Shown in pieces: positions 31,605 through 42,700 of a DNA stretch of 49,454 nt (positions are counted from its first letter, which is position 1; the number at the start of each line of letters is the position of its first letter). The notes below the pieces were generated by a model. That model did not search any database and was not told where the DNA came from. It saw only the letters and a program-made list of their open reading frames with translations. Source of the stretch: an uncultured Eubacteriales bacterium (GTDB taxonomy: Bacteria; Bacillota; Clostridia; Christensenellales; Aristaeellaceae); contig CADCHI010000019.1 in assembly GCA_902801165.1 (NCBI GenBank), forward strand, positions 1 to 49,454, written 5' to 3'. The position numbers and the translations under genes are program-made.

Positions 31605-33416
31605 TTACTCTATCGTTCCATGTTTTTTGCGCCTCAGCGCCGCCAGCGCGGCCAGCGCCAGCAGGCCCAATCCGGCGAACACGAAGGGATACACGGGGAC
31701 ATCGTCGCCAGTGTCCATCAGGCCGCCCCACAGAGGCGTGTCGTAGTCCATGATCTCGATCATTCCCGCCAGATCGTCCTCGAGCAGAGCCTCAAAGCCC
31801 GGCGGCGGCGTGCCCGTGCGCCGGTTCTCCAGCGCCTGCGCCTGCTCCGCCGTGGTCTGCCCGCCAACGCCGCTGCCGCCGGTTTCTGCCGGCAGCTTCA
31901 GCCGCGTCATGTGGATGTCATAGCCGTCCACCCGGTCGAAATAGCCCGCGGTGCCTTCCGCACGGACGGAATAGCTGTAGGCGTTGCCATAGCCATCGTC
32001 CATGGGGAGATCCTCGAAGGCAAAGCGCCAGTCCGAACCGGCGGTAACCACGCGGGTGCCGACCACCACGCCGTCCCGCAGCAGGGTGACCGTCACCGAG
32101 GCGGGACGCACACCCTCCGCGTTGTCGCTGTCGTGCCAGATCACAGAGCCGGAGACCGTACCGTATCCCTCCGGCGTCCGGGGGATCAGCCGGTAGGTCG
32201 CGGTGGTGCCCGAGACGCTGGCGGTATAGCCGTTCACGTCCTCCGCGCCGATGGTATACTGGATCGGATTGCCGCCGGCATCCACCTCCGGCAGGTTCTC
32301 GAACACGAAGCTCCAGTTATCGCCGCCGCGGGAGACCCACACCGGGGACTGCTCCACCGGCGCGCCGTTGGCGTACAGGCGGATGGTCACGCCCTGGGGC
32401 CGGGTGTTGTGGGCGTTGCCCTCGTCCACCCACGCCACGCTGCCGGTGATCCGCCGGGTCGGCGTCGGCGTGGCCGCCGGAGCGGGCGCTGCCGTTGCCC
32501 CGTTCGCGGGCGCAGCATAGGTGTTCGTGAAGTCGAAGGCCGCCAGGTCGCCGGGCTGTGCGACGCCATCCTTGGCGATGGTGCGCAGGACCAGCAGGGC
32601 GTGGTTGACCTCTGTCACCTCGTAGGTCAGCGTGTAGGCCGATCGGTCATAGGTGAAGTTCGCCTGGCCGTCATTGTCCTCGGTGATCCGATAGACATAG
32701 GTGCCCGGCTGCACAAAGCGCATCTCGCCGAACTCCCGCTGGCTGTTCACCGGCACCGCCATCGTCAATTCGCCGTTCACCGCGCCCGCCGGCATCGGCA
32801 TCTGCGCGGCTGTCAGGCCCGCGGTGTTGCTCACCGCCGCCAGTCGGAAGCGGAAGCTGGCCCCCGTCGGAGGCGCGTCTCCGGTCACGCGCTTGCGCAC
32901 GGGCGGGTCGACCACCACGGCGGGCTCCGGCTCCACCACGGTATAGACGTTGGTGAACGCCGCCTCGCCGACCTTGGCCTGGCTGCCCCGCAGGTTCATC
33001 ACCGCGGTGATGCGCAGCGCGTCGTCGCTGACGCGCAACGCCTGCACGGTCAGCTCGTAGACGCCGCCGTCGTAGCCCGTCGCCCTCGGGTGGCTGCCCG
33101 GAAGCTGCCGGATGGTATAGTCATAGCTGCCCGGCTGGGCAAAGGTGATGGCGGGGAACTTGAAGCTGCCGCCGCCGGTGACCTCGAGGTCATAGCTGCC
33201 GCCGCGCCCGCCGCCGGGCATCGGCGCGCCATCCTTCTCGGCGGTCATGCGCAGGGTATAGCGCTCCGCAGGCTCCGGCTCGGTACCCTCCAGCGCGATT
33301 GCAACGGCGATCTCCACGGAGACGGGCGTCTCAGCCGACGCCGGAAGGGAAACGAAGGGCAGCGCGGCGCACAGAACCAGCGCGGCGCACAGCAAGGCGA
33401 TAAATGCGCGCTTCAT
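31605..33416 (-). CDS. Pilus subunit: Spy0128-like and Cna-B-domain surface protein with LMDTG sorting signal
   Basis: 603 aa from the ATG at 33416 (AAAGGAGG 6 nt upstream). Signal peptide 1-28 (ends PASA). Two Spy0128-like pilin isopeptide domains follow, the first ending EAAFTNVYTV and the second with VRKRVTGDAPPTGASFRFRL...FDFTNTY. After a Pro/Ala/Thr linker come two Cna-B domains (ITGSVAWVDEGNAHNTRP, VSGSVIWHDSDNAEGVRP). The C-terminus has LMDTGDD, a hydrophobic helix and RRKK. The sorting motif is LPxTG-like with Met for Pro. Last gene of the locus; by analogy with streptococcal FctB it may be the basal or anchoring subunit. Confidence 0.85.
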   Translation of the reverse strand: MKRAFIALLCAALVLCAALPFVSLPASAETPVSVEIAVAIALEGTEPEPAERYTLRMTAEKDGAPMPGGGRGGSYDLEVTGGGSFKFPAITFAQPGSYDYTIRQLPGSHPRATGYDGGVYELTVQALRVSDDALRITAVMNLRGSQAKVGEAAFTNVYTVVEPEPAVVVDPPVRKRVTGDAPPTGASFRFRLAAVSNTAGLTAAQMPMPAGAVNGELTMAVPVNSQREFGEMRFVQPGTYVYRITEDNDGQANFTYDRSAYTLTYEVTEVNHALLVLRTIAKDGVAQPGDLAAFDFTNTYAAPANGATAAPAPAATPTPTRRITGSVAWVDEGNAHNTRPQGVTIRLYANGAPVEQSPVWVSRGGDNWSFVFENLPEVDAGGNPIQYTIGAEDVNGYTASVSGTTATYRLIPRTPEGYGTVSGSVIWHDSDNAEGVRPASVTVTLLRDGVVVGTRVVTAGSDWRFAFEDLPMDDGYGNAYSYSVRAEGTAGYFDRVDGYDIHMTRLKLPAETGGSGVGGQTTAEQAQALENRRTGTPPPGFEALLEDDLAGMIEIMDYDTPLWGGLMDTGDDVPVYPFVFAGLGLLALAALAALRRKKHGTIE

Positions 33417-33505
33417 GTTTCCCCTCCTTTCCCGCTCCGTGGGGCGTATTGCCGTCTGACGGCACAAATCGTCTCCGGGCAATCACCCGGGTTATTTTTC
33501 TGAGT

Positions 33506-34696
33506 TCAGTCCTCCGCCGGCCTCTGGCCGCGATAGCGGAAGCAGATGAAATCAATCAGCAGGGCCAGCGCGAACAGCCCGATCATCACCGGCGTCCATT
33601 GGTCACTGATAACCATGTTTCGCGCGAAATCCTCCGTGTACCAGAAACCGCCCGCGGCAATCGCGGCCACGATCAGCTCCAGCGCGAGGCCGATGCGCAG
33701 CTTATGCCGGAAGCGCCTGAGGTCGCGGAGCACCCGTTTCTGTTCTCCCTCCGACGCGCCGGACAGCTCCCGGACCTTCCGACGGGTATAGCCCATCTGC
33801 CGGAACTTGACCCGCAGGTTCCCCAGGGGCAGCAGCGTGAACAGCGTCAGCAGCGCGGACGCCAGGTTCAGCAGCGCCCACGAACCCGCCTGGGTGCCGT
33901 GGCCCACCGCCGTGCGGCGCTCCGTATGCCCGGCTTCGGCCTCGACGGTCTCCACCGGCGCGGTCCTGGGCGTGGCGCTGACGAACAGCACGATCCGCCC
34001 GTTGGTGTCGATGTCCGCGCAGGTGGACAGCGCGATCAGTTTCCCCACGTTCTGGCTCGCCGCCTGGTCGAAGGTCACGGCGTTGGCGCGGATATAGCTC
34101 AGCAGGGCTTCATGCGTGCCATCGTCCGCTCCGCCGGGCTCGTAGATCAGCGACTCATAGGCGTCGGTGTGTACGCAGGCATAGGCCTTCAAATCGTAGT
34201 TCCCGTAGGGCGTCTGGAGGAGCCCCACGCTGTGGTCCTGGAAGAAGGCCGGGTCGGCGAACTTGTCGATGTCGCCGAACATGGCGCCGTTGTCCATGTG
34301 GTGCCCGTAGATCAGGCTATAGCAGTCCGCGAACTCCCGGCTGTTTTCGGTGGCCAGGTAGATGGACCCGGGCAGGCTGAAATTGCCGTAGACATCCTGG
34401 TTCACATACTCCAGGTTGTCCGACCCCTGGAGCACAGGATAGTCGATGTGGGTGTCGTACAGGGTCAGCCAGCCGATCACGTCCGGGTTGATCTGCTGCA
34501 GCTCCTGGAAGCCCGGGTCCTCCTGGATGTCCATGGTGGGCTTGTATTGCAGCAGGTCCCAGGAGGCGAAGGCGTTTCGGTTGGTGTAGAAGTTGTCGTA
34601 GAGCACATAGCCGCTGTACAGGATCAGCACGGCGGCCAGCAGGCCGGTCAGCAGCCCCAGGAGCCCGTCGATCAGCCGCGCGATTTTCTCAGCCAA
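33506..34696 (-). CDS. Class B sortase with three extra C-terminal membrane helices
   Basis: 396 aa. Start is the TTG at 34696 (GGGGAGG 8 nt upstream), 16 nt after the upstream stop. N-terminal membrane helix about 9-33. The sortase core has WLTLYDTHIDYPVLQGSDN, YGHHMDNGAMF (catalytic H132), LIALSTCADIDTNGR (C226, R234). After the core come three hydrophobic segments (about 273-293, 334-352, 366-385), not present in ordinary SrtB. The class B type matches pilus polymerases of the streptococcal FCT region. It should join pilins at their PTG-type motifs. Confidence 0.88.
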   Translation of the reverse strand: MAEKIARLIDGLLGLLTGLLAAVLILYSGYVLYDNFYTNRNAFASWDLLQYKPTMDIQEDPGFQELQQINPDVIGWLTLYDTHIDYPVLQGSDNLEYVNQDVYGNFSLPGSIYLATENSREFADCYSLIYGHHMDNGAMFGDIDKFADPAFFQDHSVGLLQTPYGNYDLKAYACVHTDAYESLIYEPGGADDGTHEALLSYIRANAVTFDQAASQNVGKLIALSTCADIDTNGRIVLFVSATPRTAPVETVEAEAGHTERRTAVGHGTQAGSWALLNLASALLTLFTLLPLGNLRVKFRQMGYTRRKVRELSGASEGEQKRVLRDLRRFRHKLRIGLALELIVAAIAAGGFWYTEDFARNMVISDQWTPVMIGLFALALLIDFICFRYRGQRPAED

Positions 34697-34712
34697 GCGC
34701 CGTTCCTCCCCG

Positions 34713-35231
34713 CTACAGATTGTTCCGCCGCACGATGGTGATGACCGAGCCCAGCAGCTCCTCCCGGGCAACCGGCCCATAGTAACGGCTGTCCTCGCCG
34801 CCGTTGCGGGAATCGGAGAGCACGAAGCACTCCCCCTCGCCCAGCGTCAGCGGATATTCCACGAAGCCCTCGTAGAGGGGCGTGGGATAGAAGATGTTGC
34901 TCTCGATCATGGTGCTGCCGTTGATGACCAGCGCCTGGTTCTCGGTGATCTCGACGGTGTCCCCCGCCACGGCCACCACGCGCCCCAGGTAGGTGGTGTC
35001 GTTCTTGTTCAGCACCACGATGTCCTGGGCCTTCACGTCGGTGTCCAGGCGGTAGTAGAGGATCAGGTCGCCGGCATCGATGCGCGGGTACATGTCGTTG
35101 TTAGGCGCGGTGGTCAGCCCGAACACCCAGCCGAATATGGCGTACACGGCGATGACCGCGATCAGCGCGCGCAGCAGCGCGCGCTGCACATAGCGCATGG
35201 GGCTCTTGGCCTTGTTCTGCTTTGCCGCCAT
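34713..35231 (-). CDS. SipA-like signal peptidase I homologue with substituted catalytic dyad
   Basis: 172 aa. One N-terminal membrane helix (about 19-39). The S26 fold is clear: MYPRIDAGDLILYYRL, DIVVLN, YLGRVVAVAGDTVEI, FVLSDSRNGGEDSRYYGPV. In active signal peptidase I the first motif reads SMxPT and the later one KR. Here the Ser position is D46 (NNDMYPR) and the Lys position is G83 (LGR). Streptococcal pilus SipA has the same Asp and Gly substitutions, also 37 residues apart, and is needed for pilus assembly. Hence probably a pilus assembly factor rather than a working peptidase. Confidence 0.87.
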   Translation of the reverse strand: MAAKQNKAKSPMRYVQRALLRALIAVIAVYAIFGWVFGLTTAPNNDMYPRIDAGDLILYYRLDTDVKAQDIVVLNKNDTTYLGRVVAVAGDTVEITENQALVINGSTMIESNIFYPTPLYEGFVEYPLTLGEGECFVLSDSRNGGEDSRYYGPVAREELLGSVITIVRRNNL

Positions 35232-35341
35232 CCCGAATCACCGTCCTGCGTGTTTTCGCGCCGCTTTCCGTCGGCAATACTTGTCCTTCCGGCTTCCCCC
35301 GGCGCTCTGACTCGAGTGTCCAAAGCGTCCGGGGAAGCCCC

Positions 35342-35361
35342 GGGGCCGGCCTGCCGGCCCC
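35342..35361 (-). other. GC hairpin between backbone pilin and sipA-like gene
   Basis: Perfect 9-bp stem GGGGCCGGC/GCCGGCCCC (35342-35350 with 35353-35361), loop CT, no T-tract. Likely an mRNA-stabilising or attenuating hairpin that lets the pilin be made in excess. Confidence 0.65.
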
Positions 35362-35392
35362 AGAGAGTTGTGATGTTGTTCAAAGATCAGGA

Positions 35393-36553
35393 TCAGATGC
35401 TGCCGCTCTTGTCCTGGGTGTCCTTGCGACGCCGGGACGCCAGCACCAGCAGCACCACCGCGATGCCCGCCATGATGATGTACGGCGCGAAGCGCAGCAC
35501 AACGCCGGTGGGAGAAATGGCGTTCAGGGTGTTAGTGAAGGTTATGGTTCGATTCTCGGCACCAACCGAAGCGAATCCAGTTGCGCCGAATGCAGTCGTA
35601 CCATCAGCAGCATAAGTCGCCTGGGTATTGCTGTCATCAACTACAACGGTATATCCTTCGGTAAGATTAACTGCTTCCTTGATCTTATAGAGAGCTGCAC
35701 TGGGCAGGGCTTCAATGGTGACACTGGGCTGCGTCTTGCCAAGGCTTATTGTATCAGATTTGTTTTCGTTATTTTCAAGATCGCCAGTAACATAATTACC
35801 ATTGACATGCTTCGCCTTCGCACCGCCAGGAACACTCAGGTCGACCGTAAAGAGGTAATCTGAGACAGCCATATTGCCGACGACATTCTTTGTAATGGTG
35901 AGCGTATAGGTCTTGTAATCGTGTGTGATGGTATCGATCTTATTATTGTACTTGATTTTCTTTTCATCGCCTTCGCCATCATATGCGGGCGTCTCGACAT
36001 CCTTCATCAATACATAACTGGCAATACCAAGCACATCTTCATTGTTTCTCTGCACGTATACATCCAAATAGACCGTGCCTTTGGTTCCAGCGCCATTTAT
36101 GTCAAGGGTAATGTCATCGGCAGTAGCATTTTCTGCCTGTTTAACGGTAATCACATAGCGGTAAATACCAGGCTCATCAAATGAAACGCCAGTAAAATCC
36201 ACTATGACATCCTGAGTATCTGACTTGGCATTCTCAGTATTTTCAACAGTTGCGGGATGCACGGCATTCGTAATCGAAGGCTTGCCTTCGCTTATAACGC
36301 CAGCTTTAATTGCGGGAGTTGTATTCGTCGCATCAACTCCATTGCCCGGCGCTATGGTGTAATTGAAAGTAGCCGCAGGCAGATTAACAGCATTTCCGCC
36401 ATCTGATACCGAAACAGTAAACACATCGTTAAAGGTCAGTATATTCCCGGCAGCGCCTACAGTAGTTTCATCGATTGTGTCTGCCGCCATCGCGCCAACG
36501 CCCATGGCCAGCACCAGCAGCGCCGCGAGGATCATAGCCAAGATCTTCTTCAT
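35393..36553 (-). CDS. Major (backbone) pilin, Spy0128-like, ISPTG sorting signal
   Basis: 386 aa from the ATG at 36553 (AAAGGAG site; 43 upstream codons rejected). Signal peptide 1-23 (ends GAMA). Two Spy0128/FctA-like domains: N-terminal with FNDVFTVSV, ATFNYTIAPG and GIYRYVITV; C-terminal with LTITKNVVGNMAVSDYLFTVDL and ending RTITFTNTL, where K and N are placed for an isopeptide bond. Sorting signal ISPTG (346-350), hydrophobic helix, RRRK. It resembles the EVPTG of FctA. The coding sequence is far more AT-rich than its neighbours (about 40% GC in lines counted by hand versus about 65%). Confidence 0.88.
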   Translation of the reverse strand: MKKILAMILAALLVLAMGVGAMAADTIDETTVGAAGNILTFNDVFTVSVSDGGNAVNLPAATFNYTIAPGNGVDATNTTPAIKAGVISEGKPSITNAVHPATVENTENAKSDTQDVIVDFTGVSFDEPGIYRYVITVKQAENATADDITLDINGAGTKGTVYLDVYVQRNNEDVLGIASYVLMKDVETPAYDGEGDEKKIKYNNKIDTITHDYKTYTLTITKNVVGNMAVSDYLFTVDLSVPGGAKAKHVNGNYVTGDLENNENKSDTISLGKTQPSVTIEALPSAALYKIKEAVNLTEGYTVVVDDSNTQATYAADGTTAFGATGFASVGAENRTITFTNTLNAISPTGVVLRFAPYIIMAGIAVVLLVLASRRRKDTQDKSGSI

Positions 36554-36706
36554 GTTCCTTCTCCTTTCATGTTCGCCCATCGGGCGGGTCCTTCTCATTT
36601 GCGTCCGTCCTGTCGCCGGGGTCCATTCCTCACGTTCAGGGAGGCTTGTCACGGCTTCTCCCCTTTCCCGGAGGGCTTCCACGCGTTATGTCGCGTTCTG
36701 TCACGC

Positions 36707-39700
36707 TCAAATCGCACCGCCCCCCTTCCGCTTTTTCTTCTTCCAAAGCGTCAGCCCGATCAACATCGAACCGAACGCCAGCAGAATTGCGTAGGGCAGG
36801 CCCCTTGCCGCGACGCCCGTGGGCGGCGGTATCGTGAAGGTGTTCGTGAAGGTAACCTCCACGTCTTCTCCGATATTCGCTATGGTGTAGGAGCGTTCGG
36901 CATTTTGATAAACGCCGTTTTCCGCGTTGCTCGTGGCCTCGGTGCGGTACTCCATGTTCCGCGCCTCGGTGATCACCAGCGTCGCGCCGATGGGGATGTT
37001 TTCCAGCATGCACTCATTCCCGGCCCTCAACTTGATTTCCGCGTCCGTAACGCCTTGCACATCAATCGCCTGTCCGGCGGGCGTCTTGACCTGCGCGGTA
37101 AAGCTGAACTCCGGGGCGCCCTGCACATGCACGCCCACCTTTATCAGCTTTACGCTCACCCGCTTGCGGGTGTTTGTAAAGGTGACGGTTCCGGCGCTGT
37201 TCGGCATGGACGCGATCTGGAAGCATGCCTCTGATTGGTCCCCATCCTCAATTACATCCTCTGGATCGGTCGCCACCGCAACAGTCGTCGTGTCGTACAG
37301 CGTGGTGTCCAACGGCGTCTCCACTGTATCTTCTCCGAGGGTCACCCCCATCAGCTGGGTGATCTCCACCTTCGCCCCCACGGGCACTGAGATGACCTTT
37401 TCGCTGTTGGCAGCCACCGCATAGTAGGTGGCCGCGCCACCGTCGATGACGACCCTGTAGTAGAACGTCCTCGCCGGCAGCAGCTCATCGACAAATGTCT
37501 CGGCGATGATCAGGTTGACGGTCTTGTGGTTGACGATGGTGACCACCCACGTGCCATCATCGTTTTGCACAACGGACCTGATGTTGTCCGCATCCGCCGC
37601 GTCGGTGGCCGTGACCGCAACCTCATCGTGCTTCACTTCCACCCTGAGCGGCCTGTTCAGGCCGAGATAGCCGGGTTGCACCCAATCCTCCCTGAGCATA
37701 TAGGTGCCAACGAACATCTCCCCGCTGTAGAACAGGGTGCCCGTATCGCCGCCCGCGAACAGGATTCGATCAACGCCGTCCAGCCGGAACTGGGCTTCCA
37801 CCGCGTTCCCGGCATCATCCACCTTGTGGAACTCAATGCGCTGGCTCCTGAGCTTGTTGGTGAAGGTTACGGTGGTGTCAATCTCGGGAACCGTCAGCAC
37901 ATAGCCGTTGTTTGCGTCACAGGCTTCCGGCGTTCCCTCCCCAAGGCTGACCGTAGTGTCATAGTTGCTGCTGTCGCCGTCTCCAAGCACCTCCCGGAGG
38001 GTCAGCTTCGCGCCCACGGGCACGTCCCTGAAGGTGTAGCCAGATTCGTTTCGGCTGGAGATGTGGATGTCGTTCAGCGGCAGAATGTTGCCGTCCCCGT
38101 CCTCAATCGTCGCCGAGAACTTGAAGAACTTCTCACCGTCGGGCTCAAGCACTTTTTTCAGGGTGACGTCTGATGTCTGGCGGGTGTTTGTGAACATGAT
38201 CGAGCCGCCGGGGTCGGTATTTAACCAGTTAACCTCCCTGCCATTGTCGTTGGGTTTCAGATCGTCCTCTGCATTCGACCCTGCCGGTCGCGTCGATGCC
38301 AGGATTTCCACGCTGGTATCGTAATGCTCGCCGCTGTAGTCGTTCTCACGCACATACATGCTGAAATCCGATTGGAAGGTACCTGCACTCGCATATTTCG
38401 ATGTCCAGCTGATGGTTTTGCTTCGTCCGGCATCTTCATTCCCGTCAACGTCGTAAACCGTAACTATCGCATTCACAAAAGCATATCTGCTGCTTTGCTG
38501 AGATTCCTTGCTGGATTCTATGACCAGGTATTCGCCGCTCTTCAGCTCGAAGGATCCCATCTCGGTAAAGCTGTCATCATTATACCTGCTATTATTGTAG
38601 TCGTATGTTCCAGCGAACCCAACCGTAAACGTAAATGGTTTATCCTGGCTTCCGGGGGCCGGCACCGTCTTGTATACGTAGACTGTGTTCGCATCCATCC
38701 TCGCTTCCCAAACAGCATAGAGCGTCTTAACCGTTTCTTCGCCAAAAAACGCGTCCAGGTCGTCAATGGATGTTTGAGCGGTTCCAGTGCCATAATCCGC
38801 GCTCGTCGCGCTGCTTTCTGTCGCCCAACCCCTGAACACATAGCCGAAGCGGGTGCTGGTCAGTGGAAGAGAATAATGTGATGCTTCCAATTCAAAGTAT
38901 ACTTCGCTCTTGCTGCCACCCGCGTAATTATCGTCCAGTACCAGCGTTCTGTCTCTTTTCTGGTGACTGAAGGTCACGTCCACCCCCACCGGGTCGACAA
39001 CCAGCTGCGTGGAGAAGCTGAAGTCCTTGCCATTGCTCTGCGAGCCACTGTTCGGGGTCCCATGCGGCTGTCCGTCCATTGTGATATCCCACAGCAGATC
39101 ATATCCCGCGCCCAGTGTGTTCGTACCGCTGATGGTGATCGTCTTGCCGCTTGCCCTCGGCACGGCGAGGCGCAGGGTTTCCCCTTGCTTCACCACGATG
39201 TTGGAGACGTCCTCCACCGCCACGCGGTCGTAGACGCCATGCTTTTCGTTGACGATGTACAGGGTGTTGGCTTCCCCGGCGGAGATGCCGAACGTCACGT
39301 CACCGACATCGGTCTGGTTGTAGAAGTTGATGTAGACCATCGGCTCCCAGACGGCATAGAGGGTTTTCCTGTCCGTGCGCTGGACGGCGATCACCGCGTC
39401 CGCCGGATAGGTGGCGATATAGTCCCCCTCGGCCGCCGCGTCATCAAAGCCCAGCAGCAGGAAGTTGTCCTCATACCTAAAGAAGTTGGTGCCCGCAGGA
39501 ACAAGGGTTTTGCCGTTCACATCCTCGGTCAGGTCCGTGGCGTAGCGGTACAGGTGCACCGCCGCGTTGCTCTGGATATCGCCGAACAGGATCTGGTCGT
39601 TATCGATGTCCCGATACGAGCTGCCCGCATATTCCCACTCGGGCAACTCGCCTTCGTTCGTCACGGAGGCCGAATCGCCGTAGAACTGCCTGTTCGCGTC

Positions 39701-42700
39701 CAGCGTCAGGTTGGCGACGCCGGGCCGCTTGTAGGCCGAGCTCTTCAGCTCATAGACGGCCTGCATGTGGATGATGCCCTGCTCGTCGGCGAACTTGGCC
39801 TGTATGACGAAATCGTCGCTGGGGTCATAGTACACGCCGGGCTCGATGGGCTCCGCGCTCCCGATGGCTTCGCTCCTATACACCAGCTGCCAGCCCCGGA
39901 ACACATAGTCCTCCGTGGCCGTGCCGTTGGCCGTGATGCCCGTGGGCTGCGAGTAGATCTTCGTCTTCGCCTGGTCGGCATAGGTGACCTGCTCGTCGGT
40001 GATGACATCATTTTCGGCGGGGTCGGTCCATTTCTCCATTTCGCCGTTGATGATGGTGCCGTCCGGCATGATGTACTCCGGCGAATAGAGTATGGTGTAG
40101 CCGCCGTCAAACCGCCAGTGGGCGCGCAGCAGCATGGGCCCCTTCACCTTGTCTTCAAAGTTATAGGGCATGTTGGAGCCGCTGGAATCGCCGTCCTCGC
40201 AGTACCACCCCAGGAACTTGTAGCTCTCGCCGGATCGCAGCGCGCGGTATTTCTGGCCGCTCACATAGTGGGCCTTCCAGTTCTCAAAGCCCAGCACGGT
40301 AATGTTGCCGTACCGCTCCGGGTTGCTCGCCTTCTCGCTGGCCAGCAGGCCCGAATAGTAATTATAGTAGCTTCGAAGCTCGCCCTCCTTCACGTACAGG
40401 GCGTTTCTCAGGTTCGTGGGCAGGCCGTCGCCGTCGTAGTTGCGGTCATACTGGGTGTTGATGTAGTAATAGACCTTGTCCTCGCCCAGTTCCTGCGCCT
40501 CGGCCTCGGTGATCTCCGTGTACAGCCGACTCAGCGTATACGCGCCCACCGTCTCGTTGTAAGTGGCGTTGAAGTAGGTCGCCTCGTTCGGATTGTAGCC
40601 GCTGTTGTCCGTACGGAAGCCGTAGGTTTCGCCGTTGTAGTTGATGTGGTCGATCACCGCGCCGTTGGGGTCGATCATCACGCGGAACTTCACCGGCTCC
40701 CACTTGGCGTATACGACCTTGTTCGCCGCGGGCATGGTGCTGTTGAAGTTGAAGGGCACCGTGCCGGTCTCGTCCTCATACCAGCCCTCGAAGGTGTAGT
40801 TGTCGGGGGCAATGGGCGCGAAATAGTAATTCCCGTTGACATAATTGTAATTCAACAGGGACGCACCATAAAGGACCGGCTCCGTCCTGTTCTCGTCCTT
40901 GACCGCGCCTTCGTTATCCTGAGGAATGCCGCCAAAGGTAATGCCGGCATAAGACGGATAGTTGACATCGAAGGTCAGGTCAAAGGACGCGCGCGTGTAA
41001 TAGAGATAGTTCTTGTTTTTTACGCCCACCGTATCTGACCCGATCGGAGCTCTATTGTCAGGCCCAAATGCCGGAACAGCGTAATTCGTGCCGTCGCGCT
41101 CAAAGCCCTCGATCGGATGGTATTCTTCATCGAAGGTTATGAAGTTGTAGTTATGATGGACGGTCTTGTACAGCGAGAACCGCTTGCCATTGAATACCGT
41201 CACATCGGACGACGAATCCTCCGGCAGCATTTCCAGGTAATAGCGTATCTCCTTGACCTTTTCACGCTTCTCACCTTTGAAGCTGACATCCACAGGCGGC
41301 ATGATGTCAATCGACGAAAGAACATATTGATAGTAGACCTTGCCGACATCCTCCCAGGTATAGCCGCTGTATACGGTCGTAAAGGGCGCCTGATTGAAGT
41401 AATACCCGATTCCCTTGCCGTACAGGTCCTGGATCGTGAACGCAAGCCCATTGGAACTGACCTGGGTATAGTTTTCCTTATACCGCGTCCCCGAATAGCT
41501 CTGTTCGACGCCGTCAGCGTCGATATAGCTCCAGGTGTAGGTTGTGGTCGTTACGGTCCTGTCGTTCCAATACAGTTCATAATACCAGAAGCCGGATTTT
41601 CTGTAATAAGTTACTCCATAAACAGGATTACTCACCCTATTATGGTTTGCGTCATAGACGTCTCCGTTATACGGAGTCGTCGAGTTCTGATATCGGCTAA
41701 GGATATGCTCAACCGTCGTCGTGGTATGCGCCGTTCTGATCAGTGGAACATAGCCGCTGCCCGGATTTCCGTAGTAAGTGACGCCATCGACGGTTTCATT
41801 CGTCGCGATGTAGGTTGTATTGTAAACCGGGCCATAGAAATCCAATTTGTGCAGCTCGCGGTCATAGTACACGTTCACCACGGTGCTCTTGTCGCCCGCG
41901 AGGGCCGGGGCGCTCATCGTGGCATAGGAATACCTGAAGCCGGTGTAGTCCGTATCGTCCGCGGCAACATAGCCGGTATACTGGGTATACGGTTTGACCG
42001 CCCCTTCCAGCAGCTGATCCAGCGTCGTGCCGGATCGTCCTTTCAACACCTCTACCTTTTCAAAATCATAGGTCTTGAGGGGGTACACGCCCTCCTCACG
42101 GGCCAGCGCCAAAAGCGCGTCGTCGCTGAGGGAGGAATCCTGCTGCGCCTTCCAGGCCTCGAATTCTCCGGGCGTCAGGGCGTTCTTGTCGTCCGTCACC
42201 TTCTGCCGCCAGACGATGACGGTATACTCGGTGTCGGGCACCTCTTTCCATAAGGCGTACAGCGTATCGTCGTCCTCGGCCCTGTAGGCGTAAAGCTTGC
42301 CATCGTTGATCTCAAAGGTCTTCCGGCCATTCGCGTCGGTAAACACGCGATCGCCGACAAGCTGCCCGGTCCCGTCCGCCACCTTTTTGGCCTGATCCAG
42401 ATCGACCAGGTTGCCGTCCGCGTCCAAGTGGGTATTGGTATACCACCCCATGAAGTTGAAGCCGGTGCGTTCGCTGACGGGAAGCTTTTCAAGATAGTAG
42501 CTTTCCGAAAGCCCCTCCTTGTCCGGGTAATCGTCGCAGGTCAGCACATACTCGGCCGGGACATAGGTCGCCCCATTGCCGCCCTTGCCCGTGCTGAAAT
42601 AGAACCAGTGCGCCTCGGCGAACACCGGGTACAGGTCCGTATTTCCCGTGGCCGTGATGTAGTAGCCCGTCCTGCCTTCCGGGTTGGGATGCTCATTGCC

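Noticed and set aside
31545-33503. Plus-strand open frame of 652 codons opposite the LMDTG pilin
   Set aside because: Arg/His/Gly-rich shadow translation without a start site; the opposite strand encodes signal peptide, Cna-B domains and sorting signal.
34713-35231. Calling this gene an active signal peptidase I
   Set aside because: The catalytic Ser and Lys positions are Asp and Gly, so enzymatic activity of the usual kind is not supported.
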